Assembly: GCF_002909235.1 (NCBI RefSeq)
Contig: NZ_PHQQ01000032.1
Location: forward strand, 1-64,000
Direction of reading: 5' to 3'
DNA: 64,000 nucleotides
Origin: Arenibacter catalasegens
GTDB lineage: Bacteria; Bacteroidota; Bacteroidia; Flavobacteriales; Flavobacteriaceae
The stretch's first letter is position 1. The number at the start of each line of letters is the position of its first letter. The notes under the pieces were generated by a model, which was given only the letters and a program-made list of their open reading frames with translations, was not told the DNA's origin and did not search any database. Shown here one piece after another: positions 9,518 through 18,805 of the stretch. A program made the position numbers and the translations under genes.

Positions 9518-9622
9518 TTAGGATCTCTTGGATTTCTTTTCCCTTTTTGCCTCTTTTTTTTCCTTAGGAGTTAAAAGAGGTTCTTTTTTTGAATTTTTTT
9601 TTGCGTCTTGACTCTTTGCCAT
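9518..9622 (-). CDS. 34-residue lysine-rich small protein
   Basis: A short open frame read leftwards begins MAKSQDAKKNSKKEPLL and continues TPKEKKEAKREKKSKRS to a stop. More than 40 percent of residues are Lys or Arg and no hydrophobic segment is present. The length and the TPKEKKEAKR core match my recollection of small conserved basic proteins in Flavobacteriia, and the first five residues recall the start of Bacteroidota cold-shock proteins. It may bind nucleic acid, but this is inference. It is isolated, between the inverted repeat and the DUF1080 gene. Confidence 0.55.
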   Translation of the reverse strand: MAKSQDAKKNSKKEPLLTPKEKKEAKREKKSKRS

Positions 9623-9762
9623 GATGATTTTTTTATCAAATGTAATGAATATTCACACTGGTCTTTACATGAAGACAATTTTTTTGAAATTGCAGTAACC
9701 AAATGTGGATGGGGCTTTATAGACTCAAAAGAGCTAATAGGTAATTAAGCTAATATAAAAAG

Positions 9763-10614
9763 TTAGCGGTTTGACGCCACTCTTTTTATAGCCATAAGTT
9801 TTGCAATCACCTTTTCGAGTTTTTTAGGTTTATCTACATATCTTTCCAAATCGACTATTTCTACTTTCCTAATATCAATAGGGTGACTTTCACTTTGTAG
9901 GGAAATACTTCCGCTCTTTAATAATTCTCCTTCCATATCTCCATTAACAGGGTCTAACTGGGGTTTTGTATAGCGCATAACCTCTTCACCGTTTACGTAA
10001 TGAACAATTAAGGAATCTCTTAATACAAGAACTTCTACTCTTGTCCATAGGTCACCATGATATGTTTTGGAAGTGGAATTGGTACAGTGTTGTTTTATTG
10101 TTTTACCGTCTTTTACATATTGGGTACCAGGTGTGCAAAGATTGGCAGTAGAACGTTCATCTTTGCCATTTCCTCCTAATAACTGTACCTCAATAGAATT
10201 TGGAAAATCTTGATCAACAGTCATAGTTGTCGGGTCTTGACCATGAATCATAATCCCACTATTTCTATAGGCCCAGCCAGGCCCTTCCGCAACTTGATTT
10301 CCAATAAACCGGTATTCGACTCCAATTAAATAAGATGAAAATGGCTCCTTGTAAAACAAATGTCCAAATTGCTCGTCGAATTTAGTGTATTGGTCATACC
10401 TCACTTGAATATTTCCATCGTTGACCCGAAAGGTTTCGCTGAAGTTGTCGTTTAGTTTGTGGTGTCTGATTTTTATTTGCCAGTCGGTCAGATCTTTACC
10501 ATTGAATAATTGTTTCCATTTTCCACTTTTTTGTGCTTGGCAGACATTGGAAAATAGAACCAGACCAAGGATAAAAAGAATGGAAATAAGTATATGATTA
10601 GATTTGCTTCTCAT
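9763..10614 (-). CDS. Secreted DUF1080 (3-keto-disaccharide hydrolase-like) protein
   Basis: A signal peptide (ISILFILGLVLFSNVCQAQ) precedes a DUF1080 concanavalin-like domain with the family opening WKQLFNGKDLTDWQIK, the mid-domain GPGWAYRNSGIMIHGQ and SIEVQLLGG, and TRVEVLVLRDSLIVHYVNGE near the C-terminus. Relatives hydrolyse 3-keto-glycosides or bind sugars in the periplasm. It is divergent from the SusC gene, so it may belong to the same polysaccharide locus. The C-terminal ~30 residues form a basic helix beyond the domain. Its exact substrate cannot be read from sequence. Confidence 0.85.
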   Translation of the reverse strand: MRSKSNHILISILFILGLVLFSNVCQAQKSGKWKQLFNGKDLTDWQIKIRHHKLNDNFSETFRVNDGNIQVRYDQYTKFDEQFGHLFYKEPFSSYLIGVEYRFIGNQVAEGPGWAYRNSGIMIHGQDPTTMTVDQDFPNSIEVQLLGGNGKDERSTANLCTPGTQYVKDGKTIKQHCTNSTSKTYHGDLWTRVEVLVLRDSLIVHYVNGEEVMRYTKPQLDPVNGDMEGELLKSGSISLQSESHPIDIRKVEIVDLERYVDKPKKLEKVIAKLMAIKRVASNR

Positions 10615-11371
10615 GGGATGAAATTTAGTTTGAATGGCCTAAAAATAGTATTTTAATTTAAAAGTGAGTCCGGATAATTCACGTCATTTAACATTTTGTT
10701 CATGTGCCTATGCTGTTACTGTAAATGTCATTCAATTGGCTTTGGGCCAAACAATTGCTAGAGAATCCTTAAAGAACCTTGAATTTATGACGGTAAGGTG
10801 TATTGCCATTGCAAATTTTGAAAAGGGAACAATGTTAGCGAATGCCAAGGGATGTCTTCTGTGTGGAACGGTTTTGTGGTGTGTTAAATATAGGTAGATT
10901 GAATTAGTTAGAGCGGACATAAACCAGAGATCCAATGGAATATTCAAATGGATTGATTACTTCATCCCCCAATTTAAATGCTAAAGCTGGGTAGCCAAAA
11001 AAATTTGGGCTTAGTTGGAACTTCCTAAACATTGGACTTTAAGTCGATAGATGGGGTGGCCAGTCACTTGATTTAATAAAATTGTCAATTGTTTTGCATT
11101 ATTATCTTTTTGAATAGATGAAAAAAAGTTTTTTTTTTTGAAATGAATTCCTATCTTCGAAAAGTTAAAGAATTGTTAACATGTAATTTTTGGACTACTT
11201 ATTTAGTAATTCAATACTTAATTGTGATTTTGACAAAAAGGTATTTAGAAAATATCTAAATTATTTTAGGATTTGATTTTTGCTAAAATAAAGGTGCTTT
11301 CAAGAATTGTAGTGATTTTTCTTTAACGAAAGTATCTCAACTAATTAACAACTAACTTAAATCTTTTTATT
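10615..11371. other. 757-bp intergenic region upstream of susC
   Basis: No convincing gene is present; the open frames here are short and have atypical residue composition. The 250 bases before susC are very AT-rich, with long T and A runs, consistent with a promoter and leader region. A TATCTTCG sequence at 11152-11159 is one base from the TAnnTTTG -7 element, but the matching -33 box is only a T-run. Confidence 0.5.
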
Positions 11372-14300
11372 ATGATGAAAAATCGCTTAAAAAAATGGAT
11401 GCCAAAATCGACGGGCTTTCTATTGCCTGTTATGCTGTTCTCCATGGGCATGCCGACAGCATCGGCGCATACTCGATTAACTGAACCTCTTTCTTTTACA
11501 GAAAAAATACAATCGATTGTACAAGGTACCGTCACTGATGAAGATGGAATTCCGCTGCCCGGATCTAGTGTTGTAGTTAAAGGCACTACAACTGGTGCAG
11601 TTGCCGATTTTGACGGTAATTATGCAATTGAGGTGGCTTCAGATGCTATTTTGGTATTTAGTTATATCGGATATAAAACAACCGAGGTCGCTGTTTCAGG
11701 TAAGTCTACTGTAAATGCAAGTCTTGCCATCGATGCCGGACAACTTGAAGAAGTTGTTGTGGTAGGATATGGTACCCAGAAAAAGAAGAACTTGACAGGT
11801 TCGGTAGGTATTGCCGATGCAGAACGTTTAGAGAACAGGCCTATTACCTCGGCAGGTCAAGGCTTACAGGGGGTGGTTCCCAACCTTAATATATCTATTA
11901 GAAACGGCGATCCTACAGGAAGCGCCGATTTTAACATTCGAGGCTTCGAATCCATTAATGGTGGTAGTCCCCTTATTTTGGTAGATGGGGTTCCTATGGA
12001 TCTTGAACGTATTAACCCGAATGATATTAAAAGTGTATCCGTTCTTAAAGATGCTTCGGCAGCCGCTGTCTATGGTGCAAGGGGTGCTTTTGGGGTTATT
12101 TTGGTAGAAACGAAAAAAGGTAGGGTGGGTAAAACCAGTATCAATTTTAGTACACAACAATCTTATGCCAAACCCATTTTTTTTATCGATCCTGTAACCG
12201 ATCCATATGACCTGGTAAATTATCTTAATGAAGCTACTATTCGTACTAGTGGACAGCCACGATATGATGAGGATTATGTAGCTGGAGCTAAAAGGTATTC
12301 AGAAAATCCCATACCCGAAAACGAATGGGGTGTTAAAAACGGTAATTTACGTTATTTCGGAAACAACGATTACAACAATAAGGCTATTGCAGACTTTAGT
12401 CCACAGCAGACTTATGACTTCAGTATTAGCGGTGCCACTGAAAAGGCATCCTATTATGTGTCTTTTGGATACCTGAGTAAAGACGGATACATCAACAATT
12501 CAGAAAAGAACGAGAAGTACAAGCGCTACAATATTTTGATGAAAACCGATTATCAGGTTAATGATTGGTTGAATTTTGATTCTAAGATTGTATATAACAA
12601 TCAAAATAGTGACAAGCCCCATTTTTACAATTGGGACGTTAACATAAATACCGTAGCGAGGGTTACGGCAATTACGCCGCTGAAATTTCCGGACCTTCCC
12701 TTTTATCAAACTCCTGGTGACCGGGATACCTATGCGCCACTTATAGGTGAATATTTCGGAACCTTTTTTCCATATTTTGAAGATGGAGGCCGCGATACTT
12801 TTGTAGCCGGTGACATTTGGTTGACTCAAGGAGTTACCTTAGATCCTGCTCCTGGCCTAAAAATCAGAAGTGATTTTTCGTATAATTCCTTTAACAGAAA
12901 TGACAAGGATGTGGCCAGTAAAATTGAAATCGTTGATACAGATCTAAATGCCGACCCTATACTTAATAACGGTCTTAGTGGAAATGATTATATACAAGAA
13001 ACGAATAATCGCAATGAGTATTATGTTTTTAACGCTTTCGCAGAATACGAGTTCAATGCTGATAGGACAGATAAAGATCACTTCGTAAAAGCTATGATCG
13101 GTTTCAACCAAGAATGGGGGCATAAGCGTTTTTTTTCTGCTCGCGCGCAGACTTTAATAACACCCTTGATCAATAATATTAGTGCAACCACTGGGGCTCA
13201 GACTACGAATGGAAATGAAACTGCGTTTTCACTAAGAGGTGGATTTTATCGTTTGAATTATATTTATAAAGATAGATACCTGTTTGAAGCCAATGGGCGT
13301 TATGACGGTACATCACGTTTCCCAACGGACGATCGTTTTGGTTTCTTTCCTTCTTTTTCTGCAGGATGGAATATATCTGAAGAGCCCTTTATGGCTAGTA
13401 CTGAGGGATGGTTAGAGCAATTTAAGATACGTGGTTCCTGGGGTTCCTTGGGAAATCAGTCGGTGGAAGAAAATTATGGAAATTACCCATACATCACCAG
13501 TTTGGGATCTAGCACCTCACCTTACATTTTGGGGTCAGGTAGAACGCCTTACGTAAGTCCAGGCGGTTTGGTTAGTCCTAGCTTAACTTGGGAAACAGTA
13601 GAATCAAAGAACATAGGTCTTGATTTGGCACTTTTTAAAAATAAGCTAGCTATTACGGCTGATTATTTTACCCGGGATACCAAGGACATGTTGATGTCTG
13701 TAGATTATCCAGGACTTTTAGGTGTAAGCGCGCCAGCGAGCAACGCGGCTGATTTACGTACCAAAGGATGGGAACTTTCCCTTACATGGCGAGATACCTT
13801 CGGGGAACATGGTCGATGGGGCTTGAATCTAGCCTTGGCCGACAGTCAGACCGAAATAACTAAATACATTAACCCATCCGGAGCCTTATCAGAGTATTAT
13901 GTTGGGCAACAAGTAGGAGATATTTGGGGTTATGAAACGGTAGGGATTTTTCAAACAGATGCTGAGGTAGCAGCGGCACCTGATCAATCGCCTATAGGTA
14001 ACAATTGGTCTGCTGGGGATATTCAATATGCAGATTTGAACAATGACGGTAAAATAGATCGTGGAAGTCAGACGCTTGACGATCCGGGGGATTATAAAAT
14101 AATTGGTAATACTACGGCCCGTTATTCTTTTGGAATCAACCCAGACATCAAATATAAAAACTGGTCACTAGATCTATTTTTTCAGGGATTATTTAGAGAT
14201 TACCTTCCTAGCAACGGTAACTGGAATGCCTTTTACCCCAACAACGCCAATCTTGTTGAAAAATATTACATAACCGAATCATGGAACCCGGATAACCCGG

Positions 14301-14599
14301 ATGCTTATTTTGCTGCGCCCTTGATCGGTACTTCCGATAAGCGTAATATTCTACCACAATCTCGTTATGTACAGAATGCCGCGTATATAAGACTTAAGAA
14401 TGTTACCTTAAGTTTTAATTTGCCAAGCACGCTTTTAGAGAACCTTGGTATGAGCAAAGCACAATTGTACATAGCGGGACAGAACCTTTGGGAGTCTACA
14501 AAGATGCATAAACCACTAGACCCTGAATCGATATTTACAGTGACACAGGAATACTATTTACAGCGAATTTTCACATTTGGAGTCAATGTATCCTTTTAA
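11372..14599 (+). CDS. susC: SusC/RagA family TonB-linked outer-membrane transporter
   Basis: TonB-dependent porter importing oligosaccharides across the outer membrane together with SusD. A signal peptide (~1-33, ending PTASA) is followed by a CarboxypepD_reg-like domain (VQGTVTDEDGIPLPGSSVVVKG), the SusC TonB-box-like region VVVGYGTQKKKNLTGSV (residues ~128-145), a plug domain (~145-250, including NIRGFESINGGSPLILVDG) and a large beta-barrel. At 1075 residues it has the usual family length. A start one codon later (11375) is equally possible. SusD follows directly. The substrate is not evident, but the adjacent lyase and GH97 suggest an acidic or glucose-containing polysaccharide. Confidence 0.95.
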   Translation: MMKNRLKKWMPKSTGFLLPVMLFSMGMPTASAHTRLTEPLSFTEKIQSIVQGTVTDEDGIPLPGSSVVVKGTTTGAVADFDGNYAIEVASDAILVFSYIGYKTTEVAVSGKSTVNASLAIDAGQLEEVVVVGYGTQKKKNLTGSVGIADAERLENRPITSAGQGLQGVVPNLNISIRNGDPTGSADFNIRGFESINGGSPLILVDGVPMDLERINPNDIKSVSVLKDASAAAVYGARGAFGVILVETKKGRVGKTSINFSTQQSYAKPIFFIDPVTDPYDLVNYLNEATIRTSGQPRYDEDYVAGAKRYSENPIPENEWGVKNGNLRYFGNNDYNNKAIADFSPQQTYDFSISGATEKASYYVSFGYLSKDGYINNSEKNEKYKRYNILMKTDYQVNDWLNFDSKIVYNNQNSDKPHFYNWDVNINTVARVTAITPLKFPDLPFYQTPGDRDTYAPLIGEYFGTFFPYFEDGGRDTFVAGDIWLTQGVTLDPAPGLKIRSDFSYNSFNRNDKDVASKIEIVDTDLNADPILNNGLSGNDYIQETNNRNEYYVFNAFAEYEFNADRTDKDHFVKAMIGFNQEWGHKRFFSARAQTLITPLINNISATTGAQTTNGNETAFSLRGGFYRLNYIYKDRYLFEANGRYDGTSRFPTDDRFGFFPSFSAGWNISEEPFMASTEGWLEQFKIRGSWGSLGNQSVEENYGNYPYITSLGSSTSPYILGSGRTPYVSPGGLVSPSLTWETVESKNIGLDLALFKNKLAITADYFTRDTKDMLMSVDYPGLLGVSAPASNAADLRTKGWELSLTWRDTFGEHGRWGLNLALADSQTEITKYINPSGALSEYYVGQQVGDIWGYETVGIFQTDAEVAAAPDQSPIGNNWSAGDIQYADLNNDGKIDRGSQTLDDPGDYKIIGNTTARYSFGINPDIKYKNWSLDLFFQGLFRDYLPSNGNWNAFYPNNANLVEKYYITESWNPDNPDAYFAAPLIGTSDKRNILPQSRYVQNAAYIRLKNVTLSFNLPSTLLENLGMSKAQLYIAGQNLWESTKMHKPLDPESIFTVTQEYYLQRIFTFGVNVSF

Positions 14600-14618
14600 T
14601 CTAAAGAAAATATATACT

Positions 14619-16394
14619 ATGAAAACTAATATAATTAAAAACATAATGTGGTTTACGGCAATACTTCTGTTGTTTAGCTGTAACGATGATTTTTTAGAAA
14701 GAGTACCACTTGATAGTGTGAGTGATGCCACTTTCTGGTCTACTGAAAGTGACCTTCAGGTCTATAACAATAACTTTTATGACCTTGCCAGAAATGATGA
14801 TAATGTGCCTATTATGATGGGGCATTTTGATGGGTTTAACAGCCATAAATGGGGTTTATGGTATTTGGATGAGGCCTCTGATAACATCACAGCGCAGCAT
14901 AGTAGGCATGATAGGTACCGATCCTTACGGGCAGGCATTCATGTAGTACCCGATGGACCCGAAATGTATGGTTATAAGGGATGGAACTTTGTTCGCTCCT
15001 TGAACATTGGATTGAAGAACTACGATTTAGCAAATGTTTCAGAAGAGGTCAAAGATAAATATAGAGCCGAAGCCCGTCTTTTTAGAGGTTGGTTCTATGC
15101 AGATAAGGTTTCAAAATTTGGTGACATCACCTGGATCGATGAAGAACTTTCCACAGAGTCAGAAGAGTTGTTCAGTGCCAGAACTCCACGTAGTGAGGTT
15201 ATGACAAATGTTTTGGCAGATTTAAATTTTGCCACTGCAAATCTACCGGAAGCATGGGGAGATGGTGGCAATCATGGACGACTGAACCGATGGTCAGCAT
15301 TGTTGGTGAAATCACGTATTTGTCTTTTTGAAGGTACTTGGCAAAAATACCACGGAGGGACCAATAGTGAAATGTGGCTTACCGAGGCGGCCAATGCGGC
15401 CAAAGAACTTATAGAGGACGGGCCATATTCACTATATAGTACTGGAGATTCTGAGCATGACTACAACGCTTATCACCGTCAATTGGACCTTGATGGTAAT
15501 TCTGAGGTTATACTATGGAGAAAATATGATCCAGGACAGTATACCAATCATGTAATGTCCTATTGGAGGGGTTATAACGGAGGGGCCACTAGAAGTATGG
15601 TCGAAGATTACCTTTGTACCGATGGTCTGCCCATTACCTTGTCCGGACTGTATGCAGGAGATGGTCAAATTGAAGATGTTTTTGAAAACCGGGATCCGCG
15701 ACTAAGACAAACCATTCTGCATCCAGATGATCGTGGGTATTACAATTTTGGTAATAGTGGTGACTTTACGTATCCTCGTGTTACTGGTATGGTAGGAGGA
15801 GAAAAAAGTGCTACTGGCTATCAAATTATTAAAGTCTATGATGTTGCGGCAGCTTATAGGTCGTACAACACTTCATGGACACCGGCTATTACCATGCGTT
15901 TAGGTGAGGCCTTGCTTAACTATGCAGAAGCGGCAGCCGAGTTGGGCACTATTACTCCTGACATTTTGGATATGACAATCAATGCCTTGCGGGATCGGGT
16001 GGCCATGCCACATCTTGATATGGCCAATGTCCCAGTTGATCCACGTTATGTGGGAGACGGAATTACACCATTGCTAGCGGAGATCCGTAGGGAACGTCGC
16101 GTGGAGTTATTTATGGAAGGTTTTCGCTATGATGACCTTAGACGTTGGAAACAAGGAACCAAATTGCAGAAAAAAGATTTGGGTCTGTTGTGGGATGCCA
16201 CAGCTCAGGCACGTTATGCAGGGGCTACGGTTAAAACGGCGGTTGATGCTGGAAACGGAAAGACCTATATAGATCCTTATGGCAGTTCCGATTGGGCGAC
16301 ACCACAATTTGATGAGAACAAACATTATTTGTGGCCAATTCCACTTTCGGAAATTTCGCAAAACCCGGATTTAGGTCAAAACCCTGGGTGGTAA
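14619..16394 (+). CDS. susD: SusD/RagB family glycan-binding lipoprotein
   Basis: Surface lipoprotein that forms the lid of the SusC porter and binds oligosaccharides. The chosen ATG at 14619 gives MKTNIIKNIMWFTAILLLFSC, a lipoprotein signal with cleavage before Cys; an upstream in-frame ATG at 14577 lies inside susC and would spoil the signal. The typical opening NDDFLERVPLDSVSDATFW, the TPR-like helices and the C-terminal ERRVELFMEGFRYDDLRRWK are family hallmarks. The gap to susC is 19 nt. A strong hairpin follows the gene. Confidence 0.95.
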   Translation: MKTNIIKNIMWFTAILLLFSCNDDFLERVPLDSVSDATFWSTESDLQVYNNNFYDLARNDDNVPIMMGHFDGFNSHKWGLWYLDEASDNITAQHSRHDRYRSLRAGIHVVPDGPEMYGYKGWNFVRSLNIGLKNYDLANVSEEVKDKYRAEARLFRGWFYADKVSKFGDITWIDEELSTESEELFSARTPRSEVMTNVLADLNFATANLPEAWGDGGNHGRLNRWSALLVKSRICLFEGTWQKYHGGTNSEMWLTEAANAAKELIEDGPYSLYSTGDSEHDYNAYHRQLDLDGNSEVILWRKYDPGQYTNHVMSYWRGYNGGATRSMVEDYLCTDGLPITLSGLYAGDGQIEDVFENRDPRLRQTILHPDDRGYYNFGNSGDFTYPRVTGMVGGEKSATGYQIIKVYDVAAAYRSYNTSWTPAITMRLGEALLNYAEAAAELGTITPDILDMTINALRDRVAMPHLDMANVPVDPRYVGDGITPLLAEIRRERRVELFMEGFRYDDLRRWKQGTKLQKKDLGLLWDATAQARYAGATVKTAVDAGNGKTYIDPYGSSDWATPQFDENKHYLWPIPLSEISQNPDLGQNPGW

Positions 16395-16413
16395 TAAATA
16401 TAAATCTAATAAG

Positions 16414-16447
16414 ACAAAGCCATCCTCAGTCGATGGCTTTGTTCTTT
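16414..16447 (+). terminator. Terminator or attenuator after susD
   Basis: A perfect 11-bp stem (ACAAAGCCATC with GATGGCTTTGT) and a 7-nt loop, followed by TCTTTT, lies 20 bp after susD and before the lyase gene. It may set higher susCD than enzyme expression within the locus. Confidence 0.8.
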
Positions 16448-16491
16448 TAACGGCCTTAACCATTTCCTAATTAATTTTAAAACTAATATAA

Positions 16492-18378
16492 ATGTCATGT
16501 AAAAAAGTTCAACGCTTTCTTTTGCTAGTGCCCGTAATGTGTCTATTTAATATACACTTAGCGCGAACCCAAGAGAAGGCTACAAGTAATCTACCGAAAT
16601 TACAGAACCCGATTAGTGTACAATACCTCCAAAAAAAACTTAAAAAAGGCGGACCAAAACTGGTGTTGAACCCTAAAATCGAAAAAGACCTTATAAAAAA
16701 ACTAAAAACCGATCCCGTTGTTCAGAATCTATACAAGGCAATTCAGGCCAACGCCATTGACATTCAAAAAGAACCGCTACTGGAAAGAGAATTGGAAGGC
16801 AGACGGTTGCTTCATGTCTCAAGGGAAATGTTGTATCGTATGAATATTTTAGGGATGGTATATCGCATTGAAAAGGATCCGGTTATCCTGGCTCGTATTG
16901 ATGCAGAACTGAAGGCGGTCTGTAATTTTTCGGACTGGAACCCTTCACATTACCTGGATGTGGCAGAGATGTCGATGGCTGTGGCCTTTGGCATCGATTG
17001 GGCCGGTGAGGCATTGCCTTCCACCACCGTCGATTTAGCCAAAACATCGCTTATCGAGAAAGGAATTAAACCGAGTTACAATGAAAAAGGCAATACAGGC
17101 TGGGTAGGAGGTAACAATAATTGGAATCAAGTATGTCATGGGGGTATGATAGCCGCGGCTATAGTTACAGCCGATAAAGATCCTGAATTGGCGGCCAGGA
17201 CCATTGGCAGGGCTTTAGATAGTATCCCACAGGCTCTTGTTTCCTATGGTCCCGATGGTATTTATCCTGAAGGTTCAACCTATTGGTCCTATGGTACTTC
17301 TTTTACGGTATTCACGGCTGCTATGTTCGAAAGTGCATTTGATACTGATTTCGGATTGACGGAATTTCCTGCTTTTATGGAAAGTGCTAATTTTAGATTG
17401 CTTTGTAATGCACCCTCAGGGTGGTATTATAACTTTGCGGATTGTGGTGATAAACGTAGCGAACAGGGGGATATTACTTTGGCTTGGTTCGCTTCCAAAA
17501 CTGGCAATAAGGCTTTTTTTGAGGAAGACCGTTTTTTAGCGCCCGCCAACGAAATGGGAAAATTGGGTAGAAATGCTGGAGCAGGACTGGTATGGGTTTC
17601 CCAATTTAAGGAAAAAGAGGACCAAAAAACTCCCTTGGCTTGGAAAGGTGATGGAGACAATCCTATTGTTATTTTTAAATCTCCTCCTAGCGATCCCCAC
17701 CAATACTATTTTGGTGGAAAAGGGGGAAGAGGGACCGTTAATCACGGGAATATGGATGGAGGGTCTTTCATATTTGAACTTAACGGGGTGCGTTGGTCTA
17801 TAGACGCCGGAAACCAAAACTATCATAATCTAGAAAAGACAGGCTTTGACCTTTGGCACAGATGCCAAGAGTGCGAACGTTGGTCGCTTTTAACGAAAAA
17901 TAATTTTGGACATAGTACATTGACCGTGAACAACCAACACCATAAGGTGGATGGAATGGCCTCTTTTACAGACTTTAAGGATGGTAATCAACCAGAGGCC
18001 ACCTTGGACCTTAGTGCAGCCTTTGAAGGACAATTAGAAAGAGCACAGCGTCGGTTTGTTAAAGATAGCCCAACATCATTGCTTATAGAGGACTCCTTAG
18101 TAGTTTCCGATTCAACGCAATTGGTCACTTGGCAAATGCTTACAGTGGCAGACGTAGAGATTGTTAAAGGTGGGGCAATTTTACGCCAAGACGGTAAGCA
18201 ATTAAAGTTGGAAAATTTGTCTCATCCCGAAATATCGGTATCCGTTGTTTCTGTACATCCGGCGCCATTGGAATTAGATAGACAAATAGAGAACTTAAAA
18301 CGTATCGAATTACGACTGCCAGCGTACACTATTAACGACCGTAAAACGACACTTAGAGTACGTCTTTCCGGAGATTAA
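16492..18378 (+). CDS. Heparinase II/III-like polysaccharide lyase (secreted)
   Basis: Probable polysaccharide lyase acting on uronic-acid-containing glycans. An N-terminal signal region (residues ~8-26) is followed by an alpha/alpha-toroid domain (~60-370) with GGNNNWNQVCHGG and PDGIYPEGSTYWSYGTSF. The latter contains the Tyr cluster that serves as catalytic base/acid in heparinase II-type lyases. A C-terminal beta-sandwich (~390-628) begins HQYYFGGKGGRGTVNHGNMDGGSFIFE, a Heparinase II/III family signature with candidate metal/catalytic His. The 628-residue length fits. It is part of the SusCD locus. The PL family number and substrate (alginate, glycosaminoglycan-like or other) cannot be decided by eye. 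Confidence 0.8.
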   Translation: MSCKKVQRFLLLVPVMCLFNIHLARTQEKATSNLPKLQNPISVQYLQKKLKKGGPKLVLNPKIEKDLIKKLKTDPVVQNLYKAIQANAIDIQKEPLLERELEGRRLLHVSREMLYRMNILGMVYRIEKDPVILARIDAELKAVCNFSDWNPSHYLDVAEMSMAVAFGIDWAGEALPSTTVDLAKTSLIEKGIKPSYNEKGNTGWVGGNNNWNQVCHGGMIAAAIVTADKDPELAARTIGRALDSIPQALVSYGPDGIYPEGSTYWSYGTSFTVFTAAMFESAFDTDFGLTEFPAFMESANFRLLCNAPSGWYYNFADCGDKRSEQGDITLAWFASKTGNKAFFEEDRFLAPANEMGKLGRNAGAGLVWVSQFKEKEDQKTPLAWKGDGDNPIVIFKSPPSDPHQYYFGGKGGRGTVNHGNMDGGSFIFELNGVRWSIDAGNQNYHNLEKTGFDLWHRCQECERWSLLTKNNFGHSTLTVNNQHHKVDGMASFTDFKDGNQPEATLDLSAAFEGQLERAQRRFVKDSPTSLLIEDSLVVSDSTQLVTWQMLTVADVEIVKGGAILRQDGKQLKLENLSHPEISVSVVSVHPAPLELDRQIENLKRIELRLPAYTINDRKTTLRVRLSGD

Positions 18379-18805
18379 TGTAGGTAGTTAGGAGCCATTC
18401 AACTTTGGATTTACATTGTGTAGAATGGTCTACAAAGGAATTCAGTGGTTTTTATATCTTAAATAGCCTTGGTCATTAATATTTGATCAAGGCCATTAAA
18501 GTTTATTTAAGATGGTTTTTGAGATTGATGATAATTTTTAAGTCAATATGGGCAGATGCCGTCATTTATATAAACGCAGAAATACTGACAATATAAGCCT
18601 ATCCAATAAAGTCACTTCGAACCAATGCGTAGAAAACGGACTGATGGAAAAATTCTATGGAAAGGAAATTGATAAGGTGAATTTTGTGCTGGACCTGGCT
18701 GCAGGAAAAGGATACAGTAAACTAATTTTCTTGAAGGGGATTAAACCTATGGTGCTTTTTATTCCTATATTGAAATGCTAAATTAAAACCATATAACCAC
18801 TTGTT
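18379..18805. other. 427-bp gap between lyase and DUF5060 genes
   Basis: An open frame at 18548-18781 encodes 77 residues with no recognisable domain, no signal peptide and uneven codon use, so I do not call it. The rest is AT-rich and may hold a promoter for the next gene. Confidence 0.4.

Noticed and set aside
10664-10897. Open frame upstream of susC (77 codons)
   Set aside because: No signal, no domain and unusual residue composition; overlaps an equally long frame on the other strand, so it is most likely chance.
18548-18781. 77-codon frame between lyase and DUF5060 genes, with VLDLAAGKGYS
   Set aside because: The short Gly-rich stretch recalls a methyltransferase motif but there is no further support over the rest of the frame.
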